From assembly GCA_958496175.1 (NCBI GenBank), contig OY292278.1, positions 5,890,001 through 5,954,000 of the forward strand: DNA of 64,000 bases. Reading direction: 5' to 3'. Below, one piece after another: positions 11,693 through 23,694 of the stretch. The DNA comes from Sisyra terminalis (lineage: Eukaryota > Arthropoda > Insecta > Neuroptera > Sisyridae). Each line of letters opens with the position of its first letter. The first letter of the stretch is position 1. The position numbers and the translations under genes were made by a program. Under the pieces are notes generated by a model. That model saw only the letters and a list, made by a program, of their open reading frames with translations. It ran no database searches and was not told where the DNA came from.

Positions 11693-13163
11693 TCTAAACT
11701 TATATATGAAATTCTTACGTCTGTCTGTACATTTCGATTTTGAATCGAATTTCAGGGCAAATATTTGTTTCAAGAGGCCCGTATTCCAAATTTAACATTT
11801 TTAAAATTTTTGTCTGCCTGTCTGTGTGTCCCGATTTAACTAAAAAACGGAACAACCAAATTTAATGAAATTTGGTATTAAGATACAACACAATTTCCCA
11901 CAGACTATAGGCTACTTATCATTCCAAAAAAAATAATAAGAAAAGGTATTCCCAAGGGATGAAAACATAGATTTTTACACTAGGCTAGTGAGTTATATGT
12001 CATTGGAAAGGTAATTTAAAGTTAGAAATTAGTCTGTAAAAATATTTTTAGTTGAACTGATAAAAACACAGTAAATTCAACTTAAAGTCTAAAAAATTGC
12101 CTCTTTGAAAAATAAACCTATATAAATATAAAACACAAAGTTGATGTTAATAGCGTAATGACTTACGTACCTAACATTCTGATGCTCCTAATTATAAAGA
12201 TGTGGGTTCGAACTGTACAGTAAACTTTATTTTTTTTTCTTCAAAATTGTTGTACATAGACCCTTAGAGTTGCTCAATAAGGAAATATTAACGAAAAAAA
12301 GTAATAGTAGTAGTAGTAGTAATAATAATAATAGTAATAAAATTAAAAGTAAATACGTTTTTAAAACCGTGCATACATAACATCCTAAATAAAATATACC
12401 CCCTCTGATTGATGAAATTTTAATATTCGATGTATTCCTTTCAAGAAGTAGACATCTGATAAGATTTTTTTTTTTGCAAATTCCTATCCTAAAAGAGTTA
12501 AAGGGGTGACTAAGTTTGTATGAGAAATGTAGAGTTAATCAACAATCGAAATTTTGAATTTAATAAGTGTAATTAATAAATTAATAGTTAATTAATAATA
12601 AGTTTCTGTTTATGTTATATCATTTTAACTACAGCATTTTAAATAACGTCATTTCACTTAATTAGTATGAAAGTTTAGGAAGTAGGTACTTATACCAAAT
12701 ACCAAAGAGGCAGTTTTGAATTTTTGTTTGTTTTTCAACAAACTTTTTAAAATTTAATTTTTATGAACCAATGATTGTGACCTGGAGCAATTATTTAACA
12801 TTAAGGGAGCAATTTTTTGTCATATATTTCATTATCAATCAAAAAATAAAATCTTCCAAACCAACTTTTCTTCGGTATTTAGAAAAATTTGAAAATCAAT
12901 TATTGTTATATTATATATATATATATATATAAATATTTTTTGAAAATTAATTGATCATTATATACAACTATTTTATTCTGAGTAAAAGTTTATTAAATGT
13001 GTCTTTTTAACGTTGACAAAATAGTGTTTTTAAGTATGATTATGTTTTTCGTAAAGGAAATAAGAAAAATAATAATTTTCATATGCCACTACAAATAGCA
13101 AATTTAAAAAGAAAATATAATCTACACCTACGTTACGCAGACGAAGTCGCCGGGATCAGCTAG
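11693..13163 (+). mobile_element. non-autonomous Helitron, family A, 1.47 kb
   Basis: The 5' end starts TCTAAACTTATATATG after an A, then GTCTGTCTGTACATTTCG, a head seen in insect Helitrons. The 3' end is GACGAAGTC, then GCCGGGATCAG-CTAG at 13160-13163, the expected CTRR terminus. Copies run on the minus strand at 32430-34286 and 51330-52700 and share the interior. The interior holds a tRNA-like segment (12144-12220), an AGT/AAT microsatellite (12301-12340), an AT run (12908-12931) and the reverse of a module found in plus orientation in the Helitrons at 22519 and 59548. No helicase is encoded. The base after CTAG is G because a second Helitron-like head abuts it. Confidence 0.8.
12144..12220 (+). 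other. tRNA-like segment inside Helitron
   Basis: The segment has an A-box-like TAGCGTAATGAC, a D-stem-like CGTAA/TTACG pair and a B-box-like GGTTCGAACTG about 45 bases later. The T-stem is poor in this copy. The same segment in the minus-strand copy at 33760-33834 has a good T-arm (GTAGG, TTCGAAT, CTTAC). It looks like a tRNA or tRNA-derived SINE head carried by the Helitron, not a working tRNA: acceptor pairing is not evident. Confidence 0.45.
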
Positions 13164-13164
13164 G

Positions 13165-15150
13165 CTTTATATATATAAATCTTCTGTACGTGTGTTTGTA
13201 ATTGAACTCCTCCTAAACGGTTGGACCGATTTTGATGAAATTTTTTGTGTGTATTCGAGGAGGTTTGAGGATGGTTTAGATTCACAATTCGATTTGTTTT
13301 AACAATGTTTCAACAATGAATTTATTTATTTATAAATTTTACGCCTACTTGCTTTTTACGTCTAATATTATTTATAATCATCGATTCCTGTGATTTATTT
13401 GGAAAAAGTTTAGCAACGTATGAATTTGACGTTTTTATTTATATAATTTGTGTTAAAATAATTATTTAATTCATATTTTTGAAGAGTGTTGCAAGCAAAA
13501 AGATTGTAGGTTCACGTCATTTTGGCATTTCATTTTGCATTTATTATGTATCACAACGCAGTACGTGGAATTTTTGTAATTTTGAGCAAAGTTTGGGAAC
13601 ACCATTAACTTAGTAAAGTGGCCACAATTGGTAGGGAAAATAATGTATCCCGATGATGTGTCAACAGAAATTATCCCATTACCAATATCGAGAAATTTTT
13701 TGAAATTGTTCTGCATTTCGAATTGCAGAAGTGGACGACTTCAGATATTAAGGATCGACTTCTGTCTAAAAAATAAATGCTTGCCTTAAATTATCAAATC
13801 TATGGAACCATATGAAGAAACTACCCCTGGAAAAAAAAACATAAGAATTGCATTGCTGAACGATTGATCTGCAGAAGATTTATCCTAGAAATGAATGAAT
13901 ATCGGTAATAGCCGTGTTATTGGTTTGAATTTTTATTCCAATTAAACTGATTTAAACGTTATCCTGCTGTTTTATAAAAAAGATAGGAATTAAGTAAAAG
14001 TTTTGAATGAGACAAAATTCGAAGGAAATTAAGTCAATATGCTTAAGTCGTCGACAAGAACACTACCATTACCGAGATTCAAAAATTGTTTGGAAAATTC
14101 TTCAGTAGATGGATCATTCTGCAACGCAACTCATGTTGCCAGCTGAAATTTTTTTACATTGTGGCACAAATTTTATGATTTTAAGCAGGAGTATATTTTA
14201 TTGGTAGAATCTAAACTTGGAATGATTGGCAATGTTTGGGAGAAATCGCCAATCAGTAAAATCATTGCGCCTTCAAAACAAAGTCAGTCGTTGCGTCGAA
14301 CTTCCAATGGTTTCAATGGTTATATGCGTTTCTTAAATAAAAATTACCGACAATATTAAATTGACATATAAGTATGGGTGACGTGAACTGCCAATTGCGT
14401 AAAATGCCAAGCCTAATTTATTTAAAAACTCATTTTTTTCCGTGAATAGTTAAGATATATTAAAAGTAATTCTGCTATTGGGAAGGATGACGAATCTAAC
14501 AAATCATATATCATCATAGTCGGTCCCGTCATTTTTCAAGTTCTAATTGGTCTACTACCCCTACTTTGTTTTTTATGCTGAAGATATCTGATTTGACAAA
14601 GTTTGCATGTCAATGTAATGGCAAGATGCTTCAATGGAGAGAATCAATCCGAGGGCAACGCATGAACCCAAATACATAGCTTCAATAAAGCAAATCGTCA
14701 GCCTAAATTCTCAATCTGTTAAGTTCACTTTTAAATTTTTTTGTTCCAATAGGAAGGAATAAAAAATTCTATCAAATGACAAACTGATAAATCTATTTAA
14801 ATATAAAAATTTCTTAATATGCCAAATGAATTGGAAATCTGCTTTATGTAGTAATTTATGTAGCTTATATTTACTTTTTTTCCTTTCCCTGAAAACACTG
14901 TTAAAAAGAATTAAGCAGCTTAACACTTTAGGCCGACGAAATGTGTTGGTTGACTTGCAATTGAAATAATTGATTTCTTTTTATATAATTTTTATTTTAT
15001 TTTTATATATTTATTATTCTAATGAAGTATTGAACTTAATTTTGTTCATTTTATTATTGATAATTTAAACTAAGTGTAACTAACATATTCATTTATAAAA
15101 CACTACGTTCATTGCATGTTAGGCAGTACGAAGTTTTCTGAATCAGCTAG
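13165..15150 (+). mobile_element. Helitron-like element B, about 2 kb, rearranged
   Basis: Two bases after the CTAG of element A lies a degenerate Helitron head, CTTTATATATATAAATC, followed by GAACTCCTCCTAAACGG and TTGGACCGATTTTGATGAA, phrases widespread at arthropod Helitron 5' ends. The 3' end is ACGAAGTTTTCTGAATCAG-CTAG (15147-15150) followed by T. It contains a helicase relic on the opposite strand, so the element is rearranged or composite. The first bases are degenerate, so the exact 5' boundary is uncertain. Confidence 0.65.
13471..14312 (-). pseudogene. Helitron helicase relic
   Basis: Read on the minus strand, 14280-14221 translates with GAMILLIGDFSQTLPII, followed by PSLDSTNKIYSCLKS. 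This matches the Helitron Pif1-like helicase block GDFRQTLPVI...INACLKS (Walker-B-proximal region). Further on, 13716-13471 gives FKKFLDIGNG, SGYIIFPTN and MVFPNFAQNYKN, matching the family's F..LLDIGNG, G.I.LP.N and VFP....NY positions in the right order. Stop codons and a spacing about 100 residues too long show it is broken. No Walker A or Rep domain is visible. It points opposite to the Helitron termini around it. Confidence 0.75.
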
Positions 15151-17640
15151 TATAATATAAATTTCTTGAAAAAACTAAAAAAAAATAACTTTTAGACTAG
15201 CCTAATTGTTGCAATCTTTAAAAAGGTTTTTCCTTTCATTCTGTAGATAGGAGGGAAGAATTCAAAACCGCAACAAATCCATTTCATTGGCGCATTGTCA
15301 ATTTTGAGTAATTGCATCAAATAAATTTCAAAAGGTAATTCTTCTTTTTTTAATAAAAAAAATATTAAGCCTGAACAGGGATTTGGGACTTGGGGTAAAC
15401 GGGAAATATTTCACGTCGTCTGTCATTGTGTTCTTCGTTCGCCTCGCCCGGACTTCATTGGTCACTATCATCGTTTTATCTTATTTCATTTCGCGAGTTT
15501 AGCTTTGAGACTTGATTTACAGCCCCAAAAGCTACCCGACCCACTTTCATCCCCCTGTGCAAAACCCAACCAAAACAGACACTGTATGTTTCGAGAAGCT
15601 TTAAAGCCATCTCCTGCAAAAGATACGCAATCCTTTGGTTTGGCCCCATGATGCTGCTATTACTATATATACGTTATAATATAAATCACTTGATTGTATT
15701 TTCTACAATTCCGATAGATAAATTTCTCGTTTTATCGTAAATTCTCGCACGGAAAATCTATACACACTTTGCCTGTTTATATGTATATGTTTGAAAGATT
15801 TTTTCTCGAGCTTTTCAAGGGAATCTATCTGATTGAAAAGTCTGAAATGATTTTTTAATCGAAAAACGCCTGACAAATTGATATATCTGATAAAATCGTG
15901 AAGGTATTTTTTCCCCAAATTAAAAACGGTTTGATATTTTAACTAAAAATCATAACCACAAAATCATATTTTAAAGCTTTCATGTTTGAAAAGCGTCATA
16001 ATAGGATAAGAGCATTTAATTTGCAGAAATTTCCAACAAAGCGTGGCGCCAAATGAAAATCGAGTGTGGTGATTTTTAATCGGAAGTTCAATTCTCAACC
16101 ACGTGCAAAGCAAACAGCCGATGAATAGATAGGAAAATAAATTTTGCGGCTCGCAAAAATAACAGACAAATATTAAACAATAATTATTATCGTTTCATAT
16201 TTGCAACCTGGATTTGTTCAATTATTTGCATTACGGCCATAACCATATAAGCGTGATAACATGGATCATTTGTCCATAAAATCGTGCGGTCCCCCCCCCC
16301 ATGCATTGTTGGTGGATATTCGATCGAGAGATTTCCACAAAAATCCCAACTTCAACAATGCATAAATCGTGCAAATCCAAATTATTTAGTTGGTCGAGGC
16401 ACTAATGTTGGACATTTGTATGATAAAAAAAAGCGAGCGATTTAATTCTGAGTTATGTATGATGGAGAATGCGAAAGAGAGAGAGAGTCGATGCAAAAAT
16501 TTCTCGAATTCATTTTGCCGTTTTTACGTCGTTTGGCACTCATACAGGTTGCTAATAGATCACCGGTAACGTCGACCGTAGAGTTGCGTCATTGAAAAAC
16601 TTCTTTACTCCGCGTTTCAAAAGCCTAAAGCCAATTTCACGCCCACTCCACCAATTTTACGCATTTCAAGTCCTCAAACAACCCCAAAAAAATTCCAACC
16701 CTACAGTGAATATTCCATCGTTAAACTGTTGATCAATTTTGACTTCATTCTTTGCTTTAAAATGCCAAAAAAAAAAAAAAATGTTAATACAAGTAAGAGT
16801 GAAATTAAAAAAAAAATTAAGTTGGATTTATTATTGCAAAAGGAAAATCCGGTGGATGGAAAGCTCGTACGTAAGATGTCATTTGTCTCAAGAAAATATT
16901 ACGTCTAGACAAGGATAATCAGGCAAAAAAGTGGAATGGCAATAATCAAAAGTGGGATGCAGTGGCAGTCGGCGGTCGGTCTTTTTTTAAAAGCTCTCGG
17001 CTCGTTTCTTTTGATTTTGACTCGAGCTTTTCGGGTTTTGCAGCCGGCAATAAGGAGCTTTTTGCATTATTAATATGCTTGTCATCGGCCAATTGTTAAA
17101 CGAACAATAAAAGAGTATAAAGAATGAAAATTGCGAACATGAAACGAAGATTTCGCGTTGCGATACGACAAGTGAGCTGAGATGAAAGCTCGCACAACTC
17201 TCCCGTTTTTGGCTATTATTCAAGCGCCCAGCTTGGCAAAAAGGGGAAGTTAATTTGGAAAATTTCATAAAAAGAAAAAAATATATTACGAGAATTTTGT
17301 AAAGAAAAAAATTCAATTGAATTATGTTTTATTATTATTATTATATTTTTTTTTTGGGAAGAACTTTTTTTCAAAGCTCAACTTAATTCAATTGAGCTAA
17401 GAGCTTAAAATTTAAAATGAAATCTTATGATTTTTTTTTTATTTTCGAATGAATGGTAAATTAATTTTTAAAAATAGAGATTGAAGAATTAAGTCTTCTC
17501 ATTTCTTTTTGTATTCTTTGTTAAAAATAATGCAAAAAATTGGGGCAAGTATGGTTTGGGAGCAAATACTACCCCAAAAATGCATTTTTTGAGTTATGGG
17601 ATTTACAAGAATTCGTTTTGGAGGGCTTCAACTTTGCAAC
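15151..17640. other. gene-free block, partly unique
   Basis: No gene is supported. A run of ten C occupies 16291-16300 next to ATGCATTGTTG (16301-16311), which pairs perfectly with CAACAATGCAT at 16353-16363. A GA-rich tract lies at about 16474-16487. AAAGCTC/GAGCTTT recurs four times in 16990-17191. The 109-codon minus-strand frame at 16987-17316 has no recognised domain. Confidence 0.5.
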
Positions 17641-18428
17641 TCATAGCTTATTATTTTTTTAATCCAATAATTCACTCTTACAAATAATTTATATAATAAA
17701 TTCATACAGAAATAATTTAGATAATAAATTTGTACTGATAAAAAAAAGATCAAGTTCATGGTAAAAAATTTTAGATTTATATTCTTTATTTTGGAATTTT
17801 GTAACTAATAAACAAATAAATATATAGAAATGAACAATATAGATTCTTGAAGGGAATTTAATGTTTTACAAAAAATGTCTCTTAACGTTTTTACATAAAA
17901 TCAGTCTTTCAAAATAGCTTCAACAACGAAAAAAACAATAATTTAATTTTTTCTTCAACTTTAATTGTGAATAACTTTTGAAAAAGTGCTTTATGTAAAA
18001 ATGTTAAGAGACCTTTTTTGTAGAGCATTAAATTCCCTTTAAGAATCTAAATTGTTCATTTCTATATATTTATTTTTTCGTTAGTTAAAAAATTCCAAAA
18101 TAAATAAGATAAATCTAAAAATTATATCTATTCCTGAAGCTTGATTAATCGGAAACGGCGTGTTTGACAAAAATGTACAGAAAGACATTTTTTGTAGAAT
18201 ATTTAATTTTCTAATAACATGTGTGCAGATAATTTTTTTTTCGTTGATAGTTTGACAGCATTGGCGCAAAAATGATAGCACAAATAAAAAATCGAAATTA
18301 ATGATGATAGACCTCTTAATATTAATATTAAGGGCTCAACCCTTCTCGATATTTTTTTTTGTCACCTTGAACAATGTTTTCGATGTACTTCACAAAAAAA
18401 AATAGTCCAATTTTTTTGGGTCAGTCTA
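17640..18428 (-). mobile_element. long palindromic element, family P, one end missing
   Basis: The right end, inverted, starts TAGACTGACCCAAAAAAATT (18428 leftwards) and matches TAGACTGGTCCAAAAAAATC at 36275. A palindrome with arms of about 165 bp spans 17767-18122; arms carry TTTAGATTTAT and the TCTACAAAAAAxGTCTCTTA motif. The order TIR, CCTTAATATTAATATTAAG, TTGCGCCAATGCTGTCAAAC, palindrome is the same as at 36275-37492. The far left boundary near 17640 is not defined. No coding capacity. The TIR type suggests a DNA transposon; no duplication can be checked with one end. Confidence 0.65.
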
Positions 18429-18544
18429 GTAAACATTTCGGATATCTTGTCAATAAAAAGTGCGGTATGGTGCAGGAAAAACACAGCCGCATTGAGCAAC
18501 CCAAAAGAATCTTCACAAAGATTGAAAAAAATTTTGTAGTTTGA

Positions 18545-19280
18545 ACTTTATTGCTGGAGTTGCAACAAAAAATGGTCAAGTACTATGGATTCATTATTTT
18601 CTTATACAGAATGAAATTATGGACTCTTTTCTGGAGACTAGAAGATAAAATTATCGCCTATAAAATGTGGCTATATCACAGAATTTTGAAGATAGCTTGG
18701 AGGGATTACATACTAAATGATGAAGTTCTAAAGAAACTTAATACCACAAAAATTATTGTGATATCTATAAAGAAGAAAAAGTTTCTGTACTATGGCCACG
18801 ATATGCGTAACAACAAATATCACTTATTCCAGTTCATCATTTAGAGTTGGATTAAAGGAAAAGGATCTCTGGAAAGCAAGGGTGGATGGAGGGGCACGTG
18901 CCTCGTGCACCTCCCCCCAGGGTATTTTTTTGTACTGTGGAGATTCCATAACAGTACATACTTAAATTCAAATCAAATTTTTAAAGTTATGAAAAAATAT
19001 GAAAAAAATAACAGAAAGAACATTAGTGAAACTCTAATCTATTTCTAGCAGGAATTGCCGATTTTTTTCGTGATTCCTTTCACGCAAATGAAAGATGATA
19101 TTGTGACTCCCCCCAGAAAAAAATTCTAAATCCGCCCTTGCTGGAAAAAAGAAGGAAATCTTGACTAGCCAACTTTCGTGGGTGGTTTGAAAAAAGCAGT
19201 CGAGGATTTTTCCATGCTGCTGTACTTAAAATCAAAATTGCTATGATAGCCGCCAATCTTTAACGTTGAAAGGGCACTGA
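18545..19280 (+). mobile_element. RTE/CR1-type LINE, 3' remnant split by a MITE
   Basis: The frame at 18551-18844 reads LWTLFWRLEDKIIAYKMW, YHRILKIAWRDY, LKKLNTTKII and KKFLYYGHDMRNNKYHLFQ. This follows the C-terminal block after the reverse transcriptase in RTE/CR1-type LINEs (pattern CETWTL.K..ED.I.AFEMW.YRR.LRI.W...N.EVL..., then R.L.YFGH.MRN.KY). After the MITE, 19141-19270 continues with GRRKI.W-type, WF, SELFRAAV and KIAMMIANL-like positions in shifting frames. Stops and frameshifts make it a pseudogene. The upstream polymerase domain is not visible. It ends in a purine-rich AAGAAGAAGGAGG tail. Confidence 0.8.
18877..19140. mobile_element. hAT-like MITE, 264 bp, inside LINE
   Basis: The ends are CAAGGGTGGATGGAG and, inverted, CAAGGGCGGATTTAG (12 of 15 match). 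Flanks are CTGGAAAG (18869-18876) and CTGGAAAA (19141-19148), an 8-bp duplication with one change. Removing it rejoins the LINE reading. A diverged fragment of the same family lies at about 51780-51885. The 8-bp duplication supports hAT. Confidence 0.85.
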
Positions 19281-19666
19281 AAGAAGAAGAAGGAGGTAGA
19301 AAACGAAATTTAAGAATTATATTTTTTTTTTCCCAAGCAAATTCAGGTGGTTTCAGAAGCTTTTAAGGTCTAAAAATATTTTTTAAACTTTATAATTTAG
19401 CTATGCAATTGTTAAATTAGGTGAAAGATTTATCACCATACTTTTCCTGTGTTTTGTCCTCTTACTTCTCAAATAGTTCGGTCACATTCCTTTTGATGAT
19501 TCTGATTCTTATAGTTTAAAATTTATGCCAATAAGTAGTCGTTATTTTTAACTTATGAAAATATTGTCGAAATTATTACAATTGTACACAAATTGGTAGT
19601 GCTACCCAGAAAACAAGAACAAAAAGTGCTGTTTTTTTCTGAAATAGTTGAAGCTGAATCTCATAA

Positions 19667-20150
19667 AATAACTACGCTGGTTATTTGGACCTAATTCTAC
19701 CCTTGACACTGAAAACAAATTAACAATATATAAAGCCTTAATTCAACCCATTTGGACATACGGGGTAGAGCTGGGGGGTTCTTCCAAGTACTCCAACTTC
19801 CAACAAATCCAATCCTTCCAACAAAAACTTTTCCGCCGTATTCTAAATGCTCTCTACTACCAAGGTTTATAAAATACACAGGTGGCCTCATGCACCTCGT
19901 GTCGTGTCCAGAAGAAATTCGTACATATCTTCAGACGGATTCAAATTTCAAAATTCTTCGTATGACGTCATTTTTTTTTCTAATGGGGCAACCTGAGTAA
20001 TTTATAAACCTTGGTCTACTACGTTAAAAAGAAAGTAATACATAATGATATCAAAATTCTCTTTATCAATAGCTTAATCCAAGACTGGTTCCAAAAATTT
20101 CACAACAATCTGCACAACCATCCAAACCCCAACGCTCAAAGCCTTTCTTC
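19667..20150 (+). mobile_element. Jockey-like LINE, C-terminal remnant split by a MITE
   Basis: Plus-strand reading before the MITE: LFGPNSTLDTENKLTIYKA, then LIQPIWTYGVELGGSSKYSN, then QQKLFRRILNALYY. After the MITE it resumes with VKKKVIHNDIKILFINSLIQ, QKFHNNLHNHPNPNAQSL. This is the conserved C-terminal region of Jockey-type non-LTR retrotransposons (KL.IYK...KPIWTYG..LWG...SN, then INAPWYV.N..IH.DL, then HPN..A..L). The join at NALYY|VKKK is exact once the MITE is removed. Upstream domains are absent and the frame is lost after about 20150. Confidence 0.85.
19861..20014. mobile_element. MITE family C, 154 bp, copy in LINE at 19.7 kb
   Basis: The ends are CAAGGTTTATAAA and TTTATAAACCTTGG. 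TCTACTAC flanks both sides (19853-19860 and 20015-20022). If the termini are taken as symmetric the duplication is 9 bp with one mismatch, so hAT (8 bp) and Mutator-like (9 bp) are both possible. A second copy in opposite orientation, also 154 bp, lies at 43575-43728. Interior phrases ACAGGTKGCC and CATACGAAGAATTTTGAAAT (inverted here) are shared. Confidence 0.9.
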
Positions 20151-22135
20151 TACATCCCATCCAAATTGTTATTGCTTAAGGATTAAATTCTATGCTTTTA
20201 AAATATGCACTTTTAGGAAACAAGAAAAGAAATATCTGGAAAGCATTGAAATTTGTAGCATTTATGAAAGTAAAAATTTTTCGTTTAAACTTTTATTTCT
20301 TGTCATTCTTAAGAGAACATTTCGAGGTTTAGAAATCCAATTAATTTACTTTAAACCTTGTTTAAATTTTTGTGAATGCAAGAAAAAAGTAAGCGCGAAA
20401 AATAATTCCAACCACGACAATAAATTTCCCCGAATTATTATAATTAACCCAAAAAAAGAACGTAAAGTAATTTAAAGCAGTGCTGCTTCGTTTTTAATGC
20501 GATTACATAATCTCACCAGCATATAACCTAATTTTTTCGTCGTGAAATTTTAAAACTTGCGTTTCAGTGACGGCGAACGAAACGAAAACTTTGCTATTCT
20601 TCTTTTCGAGTGTATCGCATCGTTTTACGATGCAGTCTCTCTCTCCAAATATTATTAAATTATAAAATTTACACGTTTTATATACACAATCGCAAGTTTG
20701 TGTCTAAAGATTTATTTATACGATTTATAAATAACGCCCAGAAGCTTGAGACGACGATGCTCGGCTAACGTGGCTCGTTTACACATAGCGACGGGCTGTA
20801 GTACGACGTGGGGCAGGCGAATTTGCGAATCAAAATAAATCATTGTAGTACAATTTTAAGTGGCAAACAAAAGTGCTCGTAAGAAACACACGCTTGCACA
20901 TTTAGTGTGTGGAAATGAGTGGATATTTGCAACTTTTCCAGCTGTGTTTTATTCGATTTACAATTGTGATTTCATTGAGCAATATTATTTTTTTTCATTT
21001 TTGATAGTTTTATTATAAAATATTGCTTAAAAATGTCTATGTTGTGAATGAAATCATCAGAAAGTGCATCTCAACAAGCACTGTTTAAATTTCCATTTAA
21101 CTCCAATTATTTCAATCTATACGAAAATAAATGTTAAGAGTGATAATCAATTTATCATTCATTGGTTTATAAATATTTAAGACTTCCAACTGGTCTCAAG
21201 TCATTGAAAGCTTATGAGCTTTTGTCTGGTTCCCATTCGATCCCTGATCCCGTTTTATTCCCTAAACTCCCGAGAACAAATCGACACACATACATGCTAC
21301 GATCGAACAAGCCCCGACCAAACGAACCCACAGTTCATTACAAGTAAATATGATGATATGATAAATTAATTTTACATTTCCAACATTCAATATTTATGCT
21401 CCAATTAAATAATTGTTCCATTTCTATTTGAACGAAGTTGCATGTGGGCGGCGGTAGTGAGCCAGTGCTGTGGGGAACGGGCTAACGTTCAAGAGAAATA
21501 ACAACATTAAAATTTATCAGCCGAGGCTCCTCTCCTAACGATAAGATCACATCATATGGAGGTTATTAAGGATTATCTTTGGAAATTATAAATGGCCCGT
21601 GCAAAGGGGCTTCTCTGTACCGCTTCTGTTTTGTTCTCAACAGGAATACAATCGGGCATCAAACACGTCACCCACTACAATGGCATTATATTATTATTAT
21701 TATTATTGTGGGAGATCTCGTTTAATCTAATGTTTAATGGTTGCATCACTGTTCAAAACTAGAAATGGGGTGGTTGGGTCAATGCGGTGGGGAATGGGAT
21801 GCTAGTGGGGATTATAAGGTTTCAATTGTTTCTTCAGAAACAAATAACCATTTAATTTGGTTAACCAAAAAAAGTGATTTTCTATCTTCAATATTAAATC
21901 TAGAATTTCAAAATTGTATTACTTTTTTTTGGTCTACTTTTTCCAATTAAAATTTATACTCCAACTTTGAAAGTATGTATCTAAACGATAAAAATCTATA
22001 TATAAAAACCAAGGGGTTTTTAAATATTAAATAAGATCTCTAAGTAAATAGTTAATTATATCCCAAGTTATTTTTATTTAAGTTCTTAAAATAGTCACAT
22101 CAAATAGAAAGGAATGTTGAAAAAATTAAGGATTT
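20151..22135. other. gene-free block
   Basis: No gene is recognised. The open frame continuing from the LINE to 20475 loses all family similarity after about 20150. An ATT microsatellite occupies about 21687-21708. GC-richer patches at 20740-20830, 21430-21500 and 21600-21660 show no sustained coding signal. Confidence 0.5.
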
Positions 22136-22518
22136 TTTTTTTGTAAAGTTGCCTTAGGGTTGATTGTGGTTCATGGGGCCCTACTTTACCTAATTAAGAC
22201 CAAGCTGGGTGAACTTCAGCACTCGTTACACTTGAAGCTTTTCGGCAATTTAAGTTCCAGGACTTGATATCCCCAATTTTCATATTTCCATTCATTTAGA
22301 ATACTGCATTTCCATAAAACATGAGAAATTTCTATTCTTTTTTATTATTTTGTATGCAGGTGCATTCTCATTCCATAGTGATCAGTTTTACTAGGCCTAT
22401 TACCATATTTTTTATAAGATCAAGAATTTCAATAGTTAGTTTCTTTGATGGTTTTCCCATCATCCTTTTACTGTGCTTTGTCCAATGGTAAACATCCATA
22501 TTATGCAATGATTTAATA

Positions 22519-23657
22519 TCTTATATATAAATTGGCTATCTTGCCGTGCGTCCGTGCAGAATGGGCCATGCGCATGCGCTCTGTTATCCCCACTTACGCA
22601 ATCAAAACGTTGATAAAGGTACTCGCTCACTAATGTATTTATTTATGAATACGTTTTTCGGATTTTCAGGTTTACAATATGTGAAAGCCAAAAAAATTAA
22701 TGCTCACTTATAAACTTAACCTTTGCAGACATATCTACTTATCAGAGCTTAAATTTTAAAGCAGACCCTAAGTTTTTGTTTCTAATAATAAATCAATTTT
22801 GTTTTATATTAAGCAGTAATAACGTTTCGCTTTTAACGGACTTTGATTGATTATTAAATTTGAAATTTCGATTGTTTAATAAACGTTATCCCGTACAAAC
22901 TTTCCTACCGTTTTTCACTCTTTTGGGGGAGGAATTTTCAAAAATCCTTTCTTACTATATATCTGAATCGTATAAGGAAAAAACTTTCCAAATTTCATCG
23001 ACATAAATGTGCTCTTCTATTTGAAAATACAATGTTAAACGAAAAAAAATAATGACCTTCATAATTTTGATTATCATGACTAAAAACCAATTCGATTTCG
23101 CTCATTTGGACGTTGTACATACAAAATTATTGGAAATGGGTGGAAAGCGTGGAAGTAAATTCGAATATTTTATTCATTTTCAATTACAATAGTTGGTTTT
23201 CAAATTGTTCTAAATACCGAAAAACAGTTAGTATCGAAGATTTTATATTTGAATTGACAGTGAAATATATGGCAAAAAATTGCTACCTTAATGCTTTTCA
23301 GCTGAATATATAATTACTCTAGATCAGAACCATTGGTTCATAAAATAAAATAGATTTTAAAAAGTTTGATTGTTGAAAAACGAACCAAAATTTAAAATCG
23401 CCTATTTGGTATAAGAACTACATAAGGATTAAACTTTCATACTAATTTAGTGAAATGACGTTATTTAAAATGTTATTAAAATGATATAAAAAACATACTT
23501 ATTTCCTAATATAATTTTAGATAAACTTTTATTTATATTAACAACACTTTGATTATTAAATTTAAAATTTCTATTGTTGATTAACTCTACATTATCTTAT
23601 ATTAAACATTTTATTGAGATAAAACCTTTAGTTGCGAATGCAACGAGCAACTACTAG
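22519..23657 (+). mobile_element. non-autonomous Helitron, family D, 1139 bp
   Basis: It starts TCTTATATATAAATTGGC after an A and is followed by TTGCCGTGCGTCCGTGCAG. It ends with hairpin GTTGC-GAAT-GCAAC (23631-23644), then 9 bases, then CTAG at 23654-23657, followed by T. That is the Helitron pattern: insertion between A and T, TC start, subterminal hairpin, CTRR end. It lies inside a minus-strand R1-like LINE and has a close relative at 59548-60669. No helicase is encoded. An interior module is repeated (near 22850 and 23545). Confidence 0.9.
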
Positions 23658-23694
23658 TTGATAGATATTTTTTTTATTTCCGAGTAACAACTAT

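Noticed and set aside
12144..12220. Functional tRNA gene
   Set aside because: A-box and B-box-like sequence is present, but acceptor pairing and an anticodon arm are lacking and it lies inside a Helitron.
16291..16300. Assembly gap or sequencing artefact at the C-run
   Set aside because: Flanking sequence is continuous and contains an inverted repeat; ten C is possible in nature, though length error cannot be excluded.
20151..20475. C-terminal part of the open frame that continues from the LINE remnant
   Set aside because: Similarity to the Jockey C-terminus stops near 20150; the remainder is chance read-through.
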